A DNA stretch of 64,000 bases. Origin: Hydrogenophaga sp. 2FB (GTDB lineage: Bacteria > Pseudomonadota > Gammaproteobacteria > Burkholderiales > Burkholderiaceae_C). Below the pieces are notes generated by a model, which was not told the DNA's origin, did no database searches, and saw nothing but the letters and a program-made list of their open reading frames with translations. The translations under genes and the position numbers were made by a program. The stretch spans positions 1-64,000 of the forward strand of contig NZ_SCML01000028.1 in the NCBI RefSeq assembly GCF_005503365.1, in the 5' to 3' direction. Every line of letters begins with the position of its first letter. The first letter of the stretch is position 1. Shown here piece after piece: positions 13,470 through 23,063 of this stretch.

Positions 13470-14990
13470 TCACGATTCTTCGTGCGTCAGGCTCAGGCCC
13501 AGCGCCCCGCGGCGGCGCAGCCAGGGCGAGGGACGGTAACGCGGATCGCCATAGACCGTTTGCAGGTTGAACAGGATCTCCAGCACATTGGTGGGTCCGA
13601 TGCGGTCGCCCATGGCCAGCGGGCCCATGGGGTAGCCCAGGCCGAGTGTGACGGCCACGTCGAGGTCGGCGGGCGTGCACACGCCTTGCTGGCACATGTC
13701 GGACGCGATGTTGACAATGGTGGCGACCACGCGCTGCGTGACGAAGCCGCCGCTGTCGCGCACCACGCTCACGGCCTTGCCGTCGCTGGCGAAGAGGGCG
13801 TGCGCGGCGTCGCGCATGTCGGGCCGCGTGGCGGGGTTGGTGGCGAGCACGCGGCGGCGCGTGGCGGCGTCGTCCAGCATCATGTCGATGCCCACGGTGC
13901 GCGTGGCGTCGAGCCGTTCGACGGCGGCCAGGGTGGTCACGTCCATGCCCAGCGGGGCGACGAGGATGAGCGCCGCGTCCGACGGCGCGGCGGCGGTTTC
14001 AATGCGGGCGCCCAGGTTCTTGAGCAACTGGTACAGCTCGGCGCGGCGCGCGGCCTTGGGCGACACCCACACCGGAGGCAGTTCTTTCACCATCGGCGTG
14101 GCGGGTTCGGCGGGCACCTGGGCCACGCCCTTGTCGTAGGTGTAGAAGCCTTCGCCGACCTTCTTGCCGACCACTCCGCCGGCCAGGCGCTGCGCGGTGA
14201 TCACGCTCGGGCGGTAACGCGGCTCTTCGAAGTACTGGTGGTAGATCGAGGTCATCACCGGGTGCGACACGTCCAGCGCGGTCAGGTCGAAGAGCTCGAA
14301 CGGGCCGAGCTTGAAGCCCATCTGGTCCTTGAGGATGCGGTCGATGGTGGCGAAGTCGGCCACGCGTTCCCCCACCACGCGCAGCGCCTCGGTGCCATAG
14401 CCCCGGCCCGCGTGGTTCACGATGAAGCCGGGCGTGTCCTGCGCCGACACTGGCGTGTGGCCGAACTGGCGCGTGTAGTCGGTCAGGCGCTGGCACACGG
14501 CGGCGCTGGTCTTGAGGCCGGCGATGACTTCCACCACCTTCATCAGCGGCACCGGGTTGAAGAAGTGGTAACCCGCGAGCTGGCCCGGGCGCTGGAGGGC
14601 CGCGCCGATGGACGTCACCGAGAGCGACGAGGTGTTGGTGGCCAGCACCGCGTCCGGCTGGACGATGCCTTCGAGATCGGCGAACAACTTCTGCTTGACG
14701 TCCAGCCGCTCGACCACGGCCTCCACCACGAGGTCGCATGGCGCCAGATCGGTCAACGCCGTGGCCACGCGCAGGCGGGCCAGGCAGTCCTGCATGCGGC
14801 TGGCTTCCATGCGGTTCTTACCCACCAGGGTATTCCAGGTGGATTCCAGTGCGGTGCGCGCGGCTTCGGCGGCGCCGGCCTGCACGTCAAAAAGCCACAC
14901 TTCGCTGCCGGCCTGGGCCGCCATCTGGGCGATGCCACGGCCCATGGCGCCGGTACCAACGATGCCTGCACGGGGAAAAATGGGGTGCAT
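13470..14990 (-). CDS. 3-hydroxyacyl-CoA dehydrogenase, two-domain (PaaH/PaaC-like)
   Basis: NAD-dependent enzyme oxidising 3-hydroxyacyl-CoA to 3-ketoacyl-CoA. It has the Rossmann motif GIVGTGAMGRGIAQMAAQAG at about 9-28, catalytic His in GYHFFNPVPLMKVVEVI, and TPGFIVNHAGRGYG of the dimerization domain. The 506-residue length is that of PaaH-type proteins that carry a second C-terminal 3HCDH domain (QRVVATIVNIASDM, then GLGYPMGPLAMGD). Start MHPIFPRAG at 14990 is chosen as the usual position just before the Rossmann strand. First gene of the isomerase operon. Confidence 0.9.
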   Translation of the reverse strand: MHPIFPRAGIVGTGAMGRGIAQMAAQAGSEVWLFDVQAGAAEAARTALESTWNTLVGKNRMEASRMQDCLARLRVATALTDLAPCDLVVEAVVERLDVKQKLFADLEGIVQPDAVLATNTSSLSVTSIGAALQRPGQLAGYHFFNPVPLMKVVEVIAGLKTSAAVCQRLTDYTRQFGHTPVSAQDTPGFIVNHAGRGYGTEALRVVGERVADFATIDRILKDQMGFKLGPFELFDLTALDVSHPVMTSIYHQYFEEPRYRPSVITAQRLAGGVVGKKVGEGFYTYDKGVAQVPAEPATPMVKELPPVWVSPKAARRAELYQLLKNLGARIETAAAPSDAALILVAPLGMDVTTLAAVERLDATRTVGIDMMLDDAATRRRVLATNPATRPDMRDAAHALFASDGKAVSVVRDSGGFVTQRVVATIVNIASDMCQQGVCTPADLDVAVTLGLGYPMGPLAMGDRIGPTNVLEILFNLQTVYGDPRYRPSPWLRRRGALGLSLTHEES

Positions 14991-15057
14991 AAGAAAACAG
15001 TTGTAGTTTGAAGGGGAAGCTTCGGGAGCTATGACAGAATGCCCGGACGAAAAAAGC

Positions 15058-17199
15058 ATGAGGACATTCAACGTGCGCCAGATCTGGACAGGCTGTATTT
15101 TGCTATCAACTGTGCTGAGCAGTTCGGCAGTTACTCTGGGGAGACACAGTGGGGGCGCCATCCTCGGGCAGCCGCTCGACGTTCGCGTTCAGGTCATGCT
15201 CGCGCCGGGCGAAGACATTGCCAACCAGTGTCTCAATGCCGATGTGCACTACGGTGATGTGCAATTGTCGCGGTCTGTCGTGCGCCTCACGCCACAGAAA
15301 ACGGCCCCCGATGCGCAAGCCTCGGTGCGCATCCAGTCGTCGCAGGCGATCAACGAACCCTTCGTCACGCTGTATGTGCGGGCAGGGTGCGACACGGCTT
15401 TCACCCGGCGCTATGTCCTGCTGGCCGATCCGCTGACCGAGCCGCTGCCGTCACCGGGCGCGCGCGCATCCACGCCCTCGGTGGTGCTCCCGGCGGTGCC
15501 GAGCGTGGAGTCGCCCACCGCGGCAGCGCCCGGCGCCTCGGGTGCTGCCGGCGCGGGCAGCACCGCACCGTCTTCTTCCGCCCGTGCGGCCACGCGGACT
15601 GTGCCGCGCGATCGCCAGGCGACGGCCTCGGCGAGCGCGCCGCGCGCACCCAGCGTGGTGCGCCGTCCCACGGCCCCGGTGGTCGCGGCCACCCCGCGTC
15701 TTCAACTGGACCCGATCGATCTGAGCCTGAACATCGAGCGCGATCCGGTGCTCAAACTCTCTCCCTTGCTGTTGAGCGAGCCCGGCACGTCGGAAGAGGC
15801 GCGGGCCGCCGCCGGGCTGCTGTGGAAAGCGGTCAATGCGTCGCCCGAAGAAGTGTTGCAAGACGCCCGCAAGCTGGTCGCGCTGAACGCCGAAGCCGCT
15901 CAATTGCGCGATGCCCAGACCCAGGCGCAGGCGCGCCTGGCCGAGCTCAACGCACAGGTGGCGCAGGCGCGGGACCAGCGCTACCGCAATTGGCTGGTCT
16001 ACCTGCTGGGCGGGCTCCTGCTGCTGTCGCTGTTGGCGCTGCTGGTGGTGTGGCGCCGCCGTCCGGCGGTGGACGCGTCGAGTGCCTCGCGCGCCTGGTG
16101 GTCGCCAGAGGAGGCCGAGAAAGCGGAAAAGGCCGCTGTGGCCCAGGGCGGCCCTGCTGCGGGTCTGCGCAAGGGGAAAGCCCCCAAACGCGCCGAGCAC
16201 CGCTTCGATCCCGACCCGGACTCGTCGCTGGACAGCCTGCCGGGTGCGGACGAGCAGGACGACGACATGGCCGAAACCGTGCGCGCGGGTGTGCAGGTGC
16301 CGCCGCCTCCAGCGCGCGATCGGCGCGATTTCTCGGCCAGCGCCCTGGGGGTGTCGCGTTCGGTGGCGGCCGAAGAGTTGTTCGATGTGCAGCAACAGGC
16401 CGACTTCTTCGTGTCGCTCGGTGAAGACGAGCGGGCCATCCAGGTGCTGCGCAACCACCTGGCCGAAAGCCACGAGCCCAGCCCGCTGGCGTACCTGGAC
16501 CTGTTCAAGCTGTACCACCGCCTGGATCGCCGCGAGGACTACGACGCGCTGCGCGACGAGTTCAACCATGTGTTCAATGCGGGCGCGCCACCGTTCAACC
16601 ACTATTCGGCCGAGGGCCGCGGCCTGGAAGCCTATGAAACGGCCTTCAGCCGCATCCAGACGCTGTGGCCGCAGCCGCGTGTGCTGGACCTGATCGAAGG
16701 CTCGATCTTCCGCGACGCCGACGACGATCAGGTGGAGGTGTTTGACCTCGAGGCATACCGTGAGCTGCTGCTGCATGCCATCGCCAAGGACCTGATCCAG
16801 CGCGACGACCCTGCCGCCGTCGCCGCGCGGCAGCCCGAGTTCCGCCACACCCGCATGCGGCCCCTCAAGGCCGAAGGCCGGCTGCTCGGCGACCCGAGCG
16901 ACGCGGCCGGTGGCCGCAACACGGAGCCGATGCCACTGCCCTTGGACCGGATGCAACCAGTGTCATCGCACGTGGGGCTGGACATCAACCTGGACGAACT
17001 GTTCGACGATGCGTCCGCCTTCGAGGCCTCGCTGCCGGAGGTGAGCCCGCCTGTTGAGCCTGCGGTTCGGTATGTCCGCAGGGACGCGGACATCGAGGGG
17101 AACCTGATGGATTTCGAGATCGTGGATTTCATGCCGCCCGACGATGAGGTGCCGGACGCCTTGGACGAGCAGAACCGGGCGCGAAAAGACCGCTCCTGA
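15058..17199 (+). CDS. fimV: FimV-like membrane protein
   Basis: A 713-residue protein with a signal peptide (cleavage near SSSA, residue 24), then a FimV/TspA-like N-terminal domain (VTLGRHSGGAILGQPLDVRV and a Cys pair in QCLNADVHYG / GCDTAFTRRY). A long Ala/Pro/Ser-rich linker, a short coiled coil (about 275-310), one membrane helix (about 311-333) and an acidic cytoplasmic domain with a TPR-like region (EELFDVQQQADFFVSLGEDERAIQVLRNHL) follow. FimV proteins organise cell poles and type IV pilus function in other bacteria; the role here is inferred. No LysM motif is obvious. ATG 15031 is an alternative start. Confidence 0.7.
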   Translation: MRTFNVRQIWTGCILLSTVLSSSAVTLGRHSGGAILGQPLDVRVQVMLAPGEDIANQCLNADVHYGDVQLSRSVVRLTPQKTAPDAQASVRIQSSQAINEPFVTLYVRAGCDTAFTRRYVLLADPLTEPLPSPGARASTPSVVLPAVPSVESPTAAAPGASGAAGAGSTAPSSSARAATRTVPRDRQATASASAPRAPSVVRRPTAPVVAATPRLQLDPIDLSLNIERDPVLKLSPLLLSEPGTSEEARAAAGLLWKAVNASPEEVLQDARKLVALNAEAAQLRDAQTQAQARLAELNAQVAQARDQRYRNWLVYLLGGLLLLSLLALLVVWRRRPAVDASSASRAWWSPEEAEKAEKAAVAQGGPAAGLRKGKAPKRAEHRFDPDPDSSLDSLPGADEQDDDMAETVRAGVQVPPPPARDRRDFSASALGVSRSVAAEELFDVQQQADFFVSLGEDERAIQVLRNHLAESHEPSPLAYLDLFKLYHRLDRREDYDALRDEFNHVFNAGAPPFNHYSAEGRGLEAYETAFSRIQTLWPQPRVLDLIEGSIFRDADDDQVEVFDLEAYRELLLHAIAKDLIQRDDPAAVAARQPEFRHTRMRPLKAEGRLLGDPSDAAGGRNTEPMPLPLDRMQPVSSHVGLDINLDELFDDASAFEASLPEVSPPVEPAVRYVRRDADIEGNLMDFEIVDFMPPDDEVPDALDEQNRARKDRS

Positions 17200-17208
17200 A
17201 AGAGCGGC

Positions 17209-18126
17209 TCAGTGCCGCGACAAGCTCTCGCGCGCACTGGCCGCCGCTTCCAGCACCAGCTGGCGGAACGCCATCAGCGTGGGGTCGTTGACGGCCTGCG
17301 GATCGGACACCAGCAGCACGGCGGTGCTCGGCAAGGCGGGCGCCACGCGCAGCACGCTCACCAAACCCATGCCTTCGTAGAGGCGCGCCACGGATTCGGG
17401 TAGCAAGGACAGCAAGTCCGTTGACGTCACCAGCGCCGCGCTGGTGTCCAGGCTGCCGGTTTCCACAAAAGGCTGAATGAGGGGCATGCCTTGCTCCTGA
17501 CAGAAACGGTCCAGCACGTTTCGGGAGGTGGTGTGCGCGGCGGTCAGGGCCCAGCGGTGTTGCAGCAGGCTGCGCAGCGGCACCTGTCGGCGCTTGGCGA
17601 GCGGATGCCGGGCCGAGGCGACGACCAGCGGGCGTTCGTCGTACAGCCGCTCCGCGACCAGTTGCCGGCCAATGGCGTCTTCGCCGCCCACATGGCGCAT
17701 GACGGCGAAGTCCAGGCCCGCGCGCTGGATGGCCGTGTGCAATGCGGCTGAGGCGCCTTCGATCACCTGCAGCTTGTAGTGCGCTTGTTGGGACAACCGG
17801 TTGACGATGTGCGGCATCAGCGTGCGCATGGAGCGGGGAATGCAGCCCACGCGCACCACCACGGCTTCGGACTGCGCCGCGAGGTCCATGCGTTCGATGC
17901 TGCGCACCAGGAAGCGCGCCTGCGCCACCAGGGCCTGGCCTTTGTCCGTCAACACGCTGCCGGCGGCGGTGCGCTCGAACAGCCTGGCGCCGAAGCTCGA
18001 CTCGATGTCGGCCAGCACCTTCGACACCGCGGGCTGGCTGATGTCCAGCTGCTGGGCTGCCTTGTGGATCGAGCCGCTGTCGGCGATCGTGACAAGGACT
18101 TCCATGTGGCGACGCTGAAAGCGCAT
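17209..18126 (-). CDS. LysR-family transcriptional regulator
   Basis: Protein of 305 residues with an N-terminal winged HTH (SIHKAAQQLDISQPAVSKVLADIE) and a type 2 periplasmic-binding-like effector domain. It is divergent from the enolase-superfamily dehydratase gene at 18247 across a 120-nt gap, so it most likely controls that sugar-acid cluster and itself. ATG 18126 is chosen; a TTG 15 nt upstream is also open. It converges tail-to-tail with the FimV-like gene. Confidence 0.9.
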   Translation of the reverse strand: MRFQRRHMEVLVTIADSGSIHKAAQQLDISQPAVSKVLADIESSFGARLFERTAAGSVLTDKGQALVAQARFLVRSIERMDLAAQSEAVVVRVGCIPRSMRTLMPHIVNRLSQQAHYKLQVIEGASAALHTAIQRAGLDFAVMRHVGGEDAIGRQLVAERLYDERPLVVASARHPLAKRRQVPLRSLLQHRWALTAAHTTSRNVLDRFCQEQGMPLIQPFVETGSLDTSAALVTSTDLLSLLPESVARLYEGMGLVSVLRVAPALPSTAVLLVSDPQAVNDPTLMAFRQLVLEAAASARESLSRH

Positions 18127-18129
18127 GGA

Positions 18130-18179
18130 GATAACTTTCAATTATTGGTGGATGCGATAAACCTATTATTTACGTTATC
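18130..18179. promoter_or_regulatory. divergent LysR-type control region
   Basis: Between the LysR gene and the dehydratase the AT-rich spacer carries GATAAC (18130-18135) and GTTATC (18174-18179) as an inverted pair, and a tighter dyad GATAA-N14-TTATC (18156-18179). LysR sites are typically dyads of the T-N11-A kind placed in such divergent gaps. The exact binding site is an inference. Confidence 0.4.
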
Positions 18180-18246
18180 TGTGCGAATCGCTAGAGTGCG
18201 CTCAGCAGTGCCGCCCCGGCCTGCATGAACCGATGGAGACCTCGCC

Positions 18247-19410
18247 GTGAAAATCGTGAAAGTGGAATGCCTGCCCGTGCACCCGGGTTGGCGCAAGAAC
18301 CTGGTGTTTGTGCGCGTGGAAACCAGCGACGGGGTTGTCGGCTGGGGCGAGGCCTACAGCCAGTACGACCGCGATGGCGCCATCGCGTCGCAGGTCGAAT
18401 CGCTCGGCCAGTACCTGGTGGGCCGCGAAGCCTGGAACATCCGCCACTTCCTGCAGATCGCGTACGACGACTACGCGCAGCGCCGCTCCTCGCTGGAGTT
18501 CTGGTGTGCCGTCTCCGGCCTGGAGCAGGCGCTGTGGGACATCGCGGGCAAGGTCGCGCAGCAGCCGGTCTACAACCTGCTGGGCGGCACGTGCCGCCAG
18601 CGCATCCGCGTGTATGCCAACGGCTGGAGCTACAAGATGTCCTCGCCGGCCGACTTCGCGGCAGCCGCCGAGAAGGTGGTGAAGCAGGGCTTTGATGCGC
18701 TGAAGTTCGACCCGCTGCCACGGCCCTGGCGCACCCATGTGCCACGCGAGCACATCCGCCATGCGGCGGCCGTCGTGAAGGCGGTGCGCGATGCCGTGGG
18801 GCCGAAGGTGGACCTGTTGCTCGACATCCACCGGCGCCTGTCGCCCTCGGCCGCCATCGAGCTGTCCAAGGCCGTGCAGGAGTTCGACATCTACTGGTTC
18901 GAGGAGCCTTGCCCGAGCGAGAATCTGGAGGCCCTGGGCGAGGTGCGCCGCGCCACCGACATTCCGGTGGTGAGTGGCGAGGCGCTCTACGGGCGTGCCG
19001 ATTTCCGCCGTCTGCTGGGTGCGCGCTGCGTGGACATCATCAACCCCGATGTGTCGAACTGCGGCGGCATTCTGGAGCTGAGCCACATCGCGGCGGCGGC
19101 GGAAACCGAGCTGGTCGCGGTCTCGCCGCACAACTACAACTCCACGACGCTCTCGCTCTCGGCCACGGTGCATGCGGCCGCCTGCATGCCCAATTTCATC
19201 ATCACCGAGTACTTCCTGCCCTACGAGTCGTTCGGCAGCGTCGTCGCGCGCAACCCGCTGGTGCCGAAGAACGGCTACATCGACTTGCCGACGGGGCCGG
19301 GCCTGGGCCTGGAGATCGCCGAAGAAGTGGTGCGCGCGCATCCCGGCAAGTCCTACACGCCGCGCAGTTTCCGCGCCAGCGAAGACGCGGTGGTGGCGGG
19401 CGTCGAGTAG
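18247..19410 (+). CDS. enolase-superfamily sugar-acid dehydratase (galactonate dehydratase-like)
   Basis: A 387-residue member of the mandelate racemase/muconate lactonizing family. Metal ligands fit Asp193, Glu219 and Glu245 (LLLDIHRR, WFEEPCPSEN, SGEALYGR). His195 in DIHRR and His295 in VSPHNYN match the acid/base histidines of D-galactonate dehydratase-type enzymes, so dehydration of a sugar acid is more likely than racemization. GTG start with GGAG 8 nt upstream. It is followed by a Bug binding protein and a 2-hydroxyacid dehydrogenase. The substrate cannot be read from sequence. Confidence 0.8.
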   Translation: MKIVKVECLPVHPGWRKNLVFVRVETSDGVVGWGEAYSQYDRDGAIASQVESLGQYLVGREAWNIRHFLQIAYDDYAQRRSSLEFWCAVSGLEQALWDIAGKVAQQPVYNLLGGTCRQRIRVYANGWSYKMSSPADFAAAAEKVVKQGFDALKFDPLPRPWRTHVPREHIRHAAAVVKAVRDAVGPKVDLLLDIHRRLSPSAAIELSKAVQEFDIYWFEEPCPSENLEALGEVRRATDIPVVSGEALYGRADFRRLLGARCVDIINPDVSNCGGILELSHIAAAAETELVAVSPHNYNSTTLSLSATVHAAACMPNFIITEYFLPYESFGSVVARNPLVPKNGYIDLPTGPGLGLEIAEEVVRAHPGKSYTPRSFRASEDAVVAGVE

Positions 19411-19450
19411 TCCAAGCCCGGTATTTCAAAACATCCATTGGAGACACGTC

Positions 19451-20404
19451 ATGAAGTTCTTTCGAATCGTGATCGCAGCCCTGATCGCACTGACGGCTGT
19501 GGCAGCCAGCGCCGCGACCTTCCCCAACCAGCCCATCCGCATCCTCTGCACCGCGGCGGCGGGCTCGCCGCTGGATGCGATGGCGCGCGCGGTGGGCAAG
19601 CAGTTGGGGGAGGTATTGAAGGTGCCGGTCGTGGTGGAGAACCGCGTCGGCGGCACCGGGACGGTGGGGATGTCCCTGGCGGCCAATCTGCCGGCGGACG
19701 GCTACACGCTGGTCACGGCCACGGGGTCGACCTCGTTCTTGCTGGCAGACCCGGCGTCGACCCTCAAGGCGTCGGATTTTCTCTTTTTCCGTGGCCTGCA
19801 GGCCGAACCGTCCAGCATGGCGGTGGCGGCGAACAGCCCGTACAAAAACCTGAAGGACCTGGTGACGGCTTTGAAGGCGGACCCGAGCAAGGTCACGATC
19901 GGCGGCTTCGCCGCGGCCGGGTTCCACCAGTACGTGCTGTACCGGCTGCAGCAGAAGGCCGGCTTCGAAGCCGTCTGGGTGCCGTTCAACGGCGGCAACC
20001 AGGCCGTGCTCGCGGTGCTGGGCGGACATGTCGACGCGGTGGGCATCACGCCGAGTTCGGCGCTGGGGCAGATACAGAAAGGCGAGATGCGCCTCTTGGG
20101 CATCAGCGCGCCCACGCGCGACAAGAACTTCCCCGATGTCCCGACCTACAAGGAGCAAGGGTTTGACGTGGTCGAAGAAATCTGGCGCGGCTTGCTGGTC
20201 AAGCGTGGCACGCCGCCAGAGGTGCTGGCCACGTTGAACGCCGCGCTGGACAAGGTGGAAGCTTCGGCCGAATGGCAGAGCTTCATGAAGGCGAACATGC
20301 AGGTGCCCGTGGGCTTCACCAGCGCGCAGATGCAGCGCCACGTGGAAGCGGAAGTGGCCTCGCGGCGCGAGTTCCTGGCGCGCATTGGCAGCGCGAAAAA
20401 GTGA
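19451..20404 (+). CDS. Bug-family periplasmic binding protein (tripartite tricarboxylate transporter type)
   Basis: A 317-residue secreted protein: signal peptide MKFFRIVIAALIALTAVAASA, then the Bug fold beginning FPNQPIRILCTAAAGSPLDAMAR, with the second signature ADGYTLV. Bug proteins are abundant in Bordetella and Comamonadaceae and bind carboxylates or amides for TTT transporters or signalling. TctA/TctB membrane partners are not encoded nearby, as is common for orphan Bug proteins. GGAG precedes the ATG. The neighbouring dehydratase suggests a sugar acid as ligand. Confidence 0.9.
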   Translation: MKFFRIVIAALIALTAVAASAATFPNQPIRILCTAAAGSPLDAMARAVGKQLGEVLKVPVVVENRVGGTGTVGMSLAANLPADGYTLVTATGSTSFLLADPASTLKASDFLFFRGLQAEPSSMAVAANSPYKNLKDLVTALKADPSKVTIGGFAAAGFHQYVLYRLQQKAGFEAVWVPFNGGNQAVLAVLGGHVDAVGITPSSALGQIQKGEMRLLGISAPTRDKNFPDVPTYKEQGFDVVEEIWRGLLVKRGTPPEVLATLNAALDKVEASAEWQSFMKANMQVPVGFTSAQMQRHVEAEVASRREFLARIGSAKK

Positions 20405-21363
20405 GCACGGCGAGCATGGACGCCACCGCGAAACCCGCGTCGCTGGTCATCGCCTTGCTGGCGCCCATGCCGCAGCGCCTGGTCCAGGACCTGGAGGGCG
20501 CGGGCCATCGGGTGGCTTTGCCGTCCGATGCGTGGTGGGCGCAAGCGACCGTGGCCATCACGCGCGGCTCGCTGCCCACGGGCGATGCCGTGCTGGCGGG
20601 CCTGCCGCAACTGGCCCTGCTGTGCTGCTGGGGCAGTGGGTACGACGGCATCGATCTGCAGGCCACGGCGCGCCGCGGCATCGCGGTCTGCCGTGCACCG
20701 GGCGGTAACTCCGCCAGCGTGGCGGACCTGGCCATGGGCTTTGTCATCGCGCTGCTGCGGGGTCTGCCGCAGGCCCAGGCGCATGTGGCGTCGGGTGCAT
20801 GGCGCAACGCCGAGCAGCGCCTGCCCGCGGCCCGCGGCCTGACGGGTGCGCGCATCGGTGTCTTTGGCGTGGGCGACGTGGGCCGCCGGATTCTGGCGCG
20901 GGCACAGGCCTTCGAGATGGAACTGGGCTGCTGCAGCCGACGCGACCCCGGTTTGCCCGGTGTGCGCAGCTTTGCGCAACTGCACGACCTGGCCCGGTGG
21001 TGCGATGTGCTGGTGCTGGCGGTGCGTGCCGATGCCTCGACCCTCCACGCCGTGGATGCGCGTGTGCTGCAGGCGCTCGGCCCCGAAGGCTGTCTGGTCA
21101 ATGTGGCGCGTGGCTCCATCGTGGACGAGGCGGCACTCTGCGCGGTGCTGGAACGGCGCGCGCTGGGTGGCTTCGCCAGCGATGTGTTCGAGGACGAACC
21201 CGTGGTGCCGCCGCAGATGCTGCGTTTTCCAAACGCGGTGCTGACGCCTCATGTCGGGGGCGCCACGCAGCATGCGCAACAGATGCTTGCTGACGCCCTG
21301 ATGGACAACCTCCGGTCTTTCCAGGCCACCGGGCGACCCGTTCACGCGGTGCCGTTGGCATAA
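20401..21363 (+). CDS. D-2-hydroxyacid dehydrogenase
   Basis: NAD(P)-dependent reductase of 2-ketoacids, 320 residues from GTG 20401 (which overlaps the previous stop as GTGA; ATG 20416 is an alternative). The nucleotide-binding loop is GVFGVGDVGRRILARAQAF; catalytic residues follow the family order Arg (NVARGSIVDE), Glu (FEDEP) and His (TPHVGGAT). The tripeptide CCWGSGYDGID marks the catalytic domain hinge. It could interconvert keto- and hydroxy-acids formed by the dehydratase. It ends at a strong terminator. Confidence 0.88.
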   Translation: MSTASMDATAKPASLVIALLAPMPQRLVQDLEGAGHRVALPSDAWWAQATVAITRGSLPTGDAVLAGLPQLALLCCWGSGYDGIDLQATARRGIAVCRAPGGNSASVADLAMGFVIALLRGLPQAQAHVASGAWRNAEQRLPAARGLTGARIGVFGVGDVGRRILARAQAFEMELGCCSRRDPGLPGVRSFAQLHDLARWCDVLVLAVRADASTLHAVDARVLQALGPEGCLVNVARGSIVDEAALCAVLERRALGGFASDVFEDEPVVPPQMLRFPNAVLTPHVGGATQHAQQMLADALMDNLRSFQATGRPVHAVPLA

Positions 21364-21396
21364 AAAAACGCCGGCATTCGCCGGCGCTTTTTTTTA
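21362..21396. terminator. bidirectional intrinsic terminator
   Basis: CGCCGGC (21369-21375) pairs with GCCGGCG (21380-21386) around ATTC, flanked by seven A and nine T. It sits between two converging hydroxyacid dehydrogenase genes and can stop both transcripts. Confidence 0.92.
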
Positions 21397-21415
21397 TAGA
21401 GAAGGGCGGAGCGGG

Positions 21416-22423
21416 TCAGCGCCGAACCTGCAGCGCCCCGGGGTTGACGATGTGGGTCGGCGTGCCTTTGATGAAATTGACGACGTTGTCGAAGGCCGCC
21501 GAAAAATACGTCTCGTAGCTGTCCTGCTCGACATAGCCGATGTGCGGCGTGCAGATGCAGTTCTCCAGGCGCAGCAGGGCATGGCCTTGCAGGATCGGTT
21601 CCGACTCGAACACGTCGATGGCGGCGAGGCCAGGGCGGCCGCGGTTCAACGCGGCGATCAAGGCGTCGGGCTGGATGAGTTCCGCGCGCGAGGTGTTGAC
21701 CAGCAACGCGGTGGTTTTCATGCACGCCAGGTCTTCTTGCGTCACGCAGCCCGCGCTGGCGTCGCTCAAGCGCAGGTGCAGGCTCAGCACATCGGCGGCT
21801 TCGAACAAGGCGGTTTTGCTGGTGGCCACGTCGTAGCCATCGGCCGCCGCGCGGGCCCGGCTCTCTTCGCTGCCCCAGATGACGACCCGCATGCCGAAGG
21901 CCCGGCCATAGCCGGCCACGATCTGGCCGATGCGGCCGTAGCTCCAGATGCCCAGGGTTTTGCCCTTGAGCACCATGCCCAGCCCGAAGTTGGCGGGCAT
22001 GGCCGCCGCCTTCAGGCCGGCTTGCTGCCAGGCGCCGTGTTTGAGGTTGGCGACGTACTGCGGAATGCGGCGCATCGACGTCATGATCAGCGCCCAGGTG
22101 AGCTCCGCGGTGGACACCGGCGAACCCACGCCCTCGGCCACCGCAATGCCGCGCTCGGTGCAGGCCGCCACGTCAACATGGCCGCCCACGCGGCCGGTCT
22201 GGGCGATCAGTTTGAGCCGGGGCAGTTTTTCGACGAGCTGGCGCGTGATGACGGTGCGCTCCCGGATCAGCACCAGCACATCGGCGTCGCGCAAGCGAAT
22301 GGACAACTGGCCCACGCCCTTGACGGTGTTGGTGAAAACTTTGGCTGGAAAGGGCTCCAGTTTCTCGGCACAACGCAGCTTTCGCACGGCGTCCTGATAG
22401 TCATCAAGGATCACGATATTCAT
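21416..22423 (-). CDS. D-2-hydroxyacid dehydrogenase family protein
   Basis: A second, clearly different member of the family, 335 residues, starting MNIVILDDYQDAVRKL. NAD loop GIWSYGRIGQIVAGYGRAFG, catalytic Arg in NTSRAELI, Glu in FESEP and His in TPHIGYVEQD. The H-I-G-Y variant after the catalytic His is typical of a subgroup near phosphoglycerate-dehydrogenase-like proteins. It converges on the previous gene and is not in its operon, so the two may be unrelated in role. Confidence 0.88.
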   Translation of the reverse strand: MNIVILDDYQDAVRKLRCAEKLEPFPAKVFTNTVKGVGQLSIRLRDADVLVLIRERTVITRQLVEKLPRLKLIAQTGRVGGHVDVAACTERGIAVAEGVGSPVSTAELTWALIMTSMRRIPQYVANLKHGAWQQAGLKAAAMPANFGLGMVLKGKTLGIWSYGRIGQIVAGYGRAFGMRVVIWGSEESRARAAADGYDVATSKTALFEAADVLSLHLRLSDASAGCVTQEDLACMKTTALLVNTSRAELIQPDALIAALNRGRPGLAAIDVFESEPILQGHALLRLENCICTPHIGYVEQDSYETYFSAAFDNVVNFIKGTPTHIVNPGALQVRR

Positions 22424-22546
22424 GGGCCGTATTGTGCCTTCCCGTGCCGGGCACCTCGGCGCTGCGCCGAAGGGGTGGTTGGCCCGCCCAGCCTGTCGGA
22501 CCGTGGCGCAACGGGCGGGCTTCTGGCGCAAGCGGCGCAGGCCGCT

Positions 22547-22921
22547 TCAGGCCACGCGCGTGGCGCGCAGGCTTTCCTGGTCGGCGAGGCGGTCGAGTTC
22601 GGCGCACACGTCGTTGATGCGTCCCGAGATGACCAATCTGACACCACCCGCGTGGTGCACGCCGGCCGACTCGGTCTGGCGCAGCACGCGCACGCGGCAC
22701 GGCGTGCTGGGAGTGGGCGACGTGGTGCTGTACCGCGTGGGCGATGTGCTGGCGAGCGTGGCACGGCCCAACCAGCCGGCGCGCGCAAAACGCTGCACGG
22801 CCCGCGTGACCAGCGGCTCGTTGGCGGCGGCTTGCGCGCTGCGGACGGACGGCGCAGGCAGCCAGCAGTCGATCAACTGCAGAGGGGCGCGCCAGGTGTT
22901 GGTGGTGAAAAGTTTTCCCAT
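22547..22921 (-). CDS. hypothetical protein (124 aa)
   Basis: Not recognised. The start MGKLFTTNTWRAPL is chosen because GGAG lies 7 nt upstream. The protein has an Arg/Ala-rich N-terminal half and a Ser/Thr-Pro-rich middle, and ends in a helical region with LDRLADQES. No membrane segment. It stands alone between the hydroxyacid dehydrogenase and lexA, so context does not help. Confidence 0.45.
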   Translation of the reverse strand: MGKLFTTNTWRAPLQLIDCWLPAPSVRSAQAAANEPLVTRAVQRFARAGWLGRATLASTSPTRYSTTSPTPSTPCRVRVLRQTESAGVHHAGGVRLVISGRINDVCAELDRLADQESLRATRVA

Positions 22922-23063
22922 GTGAAACTCCATTGGTGGGGTTGAACACAGGCAGGATTGCAAACAAACGCGCCTCTGCAGGGATGTGTCCTCGGTGCGG
23001 GTTGCGATCAACCCGCGGGACAAAACGCCCGCCACCTGCTGAGGCGACTCTGATCGGGATCGG

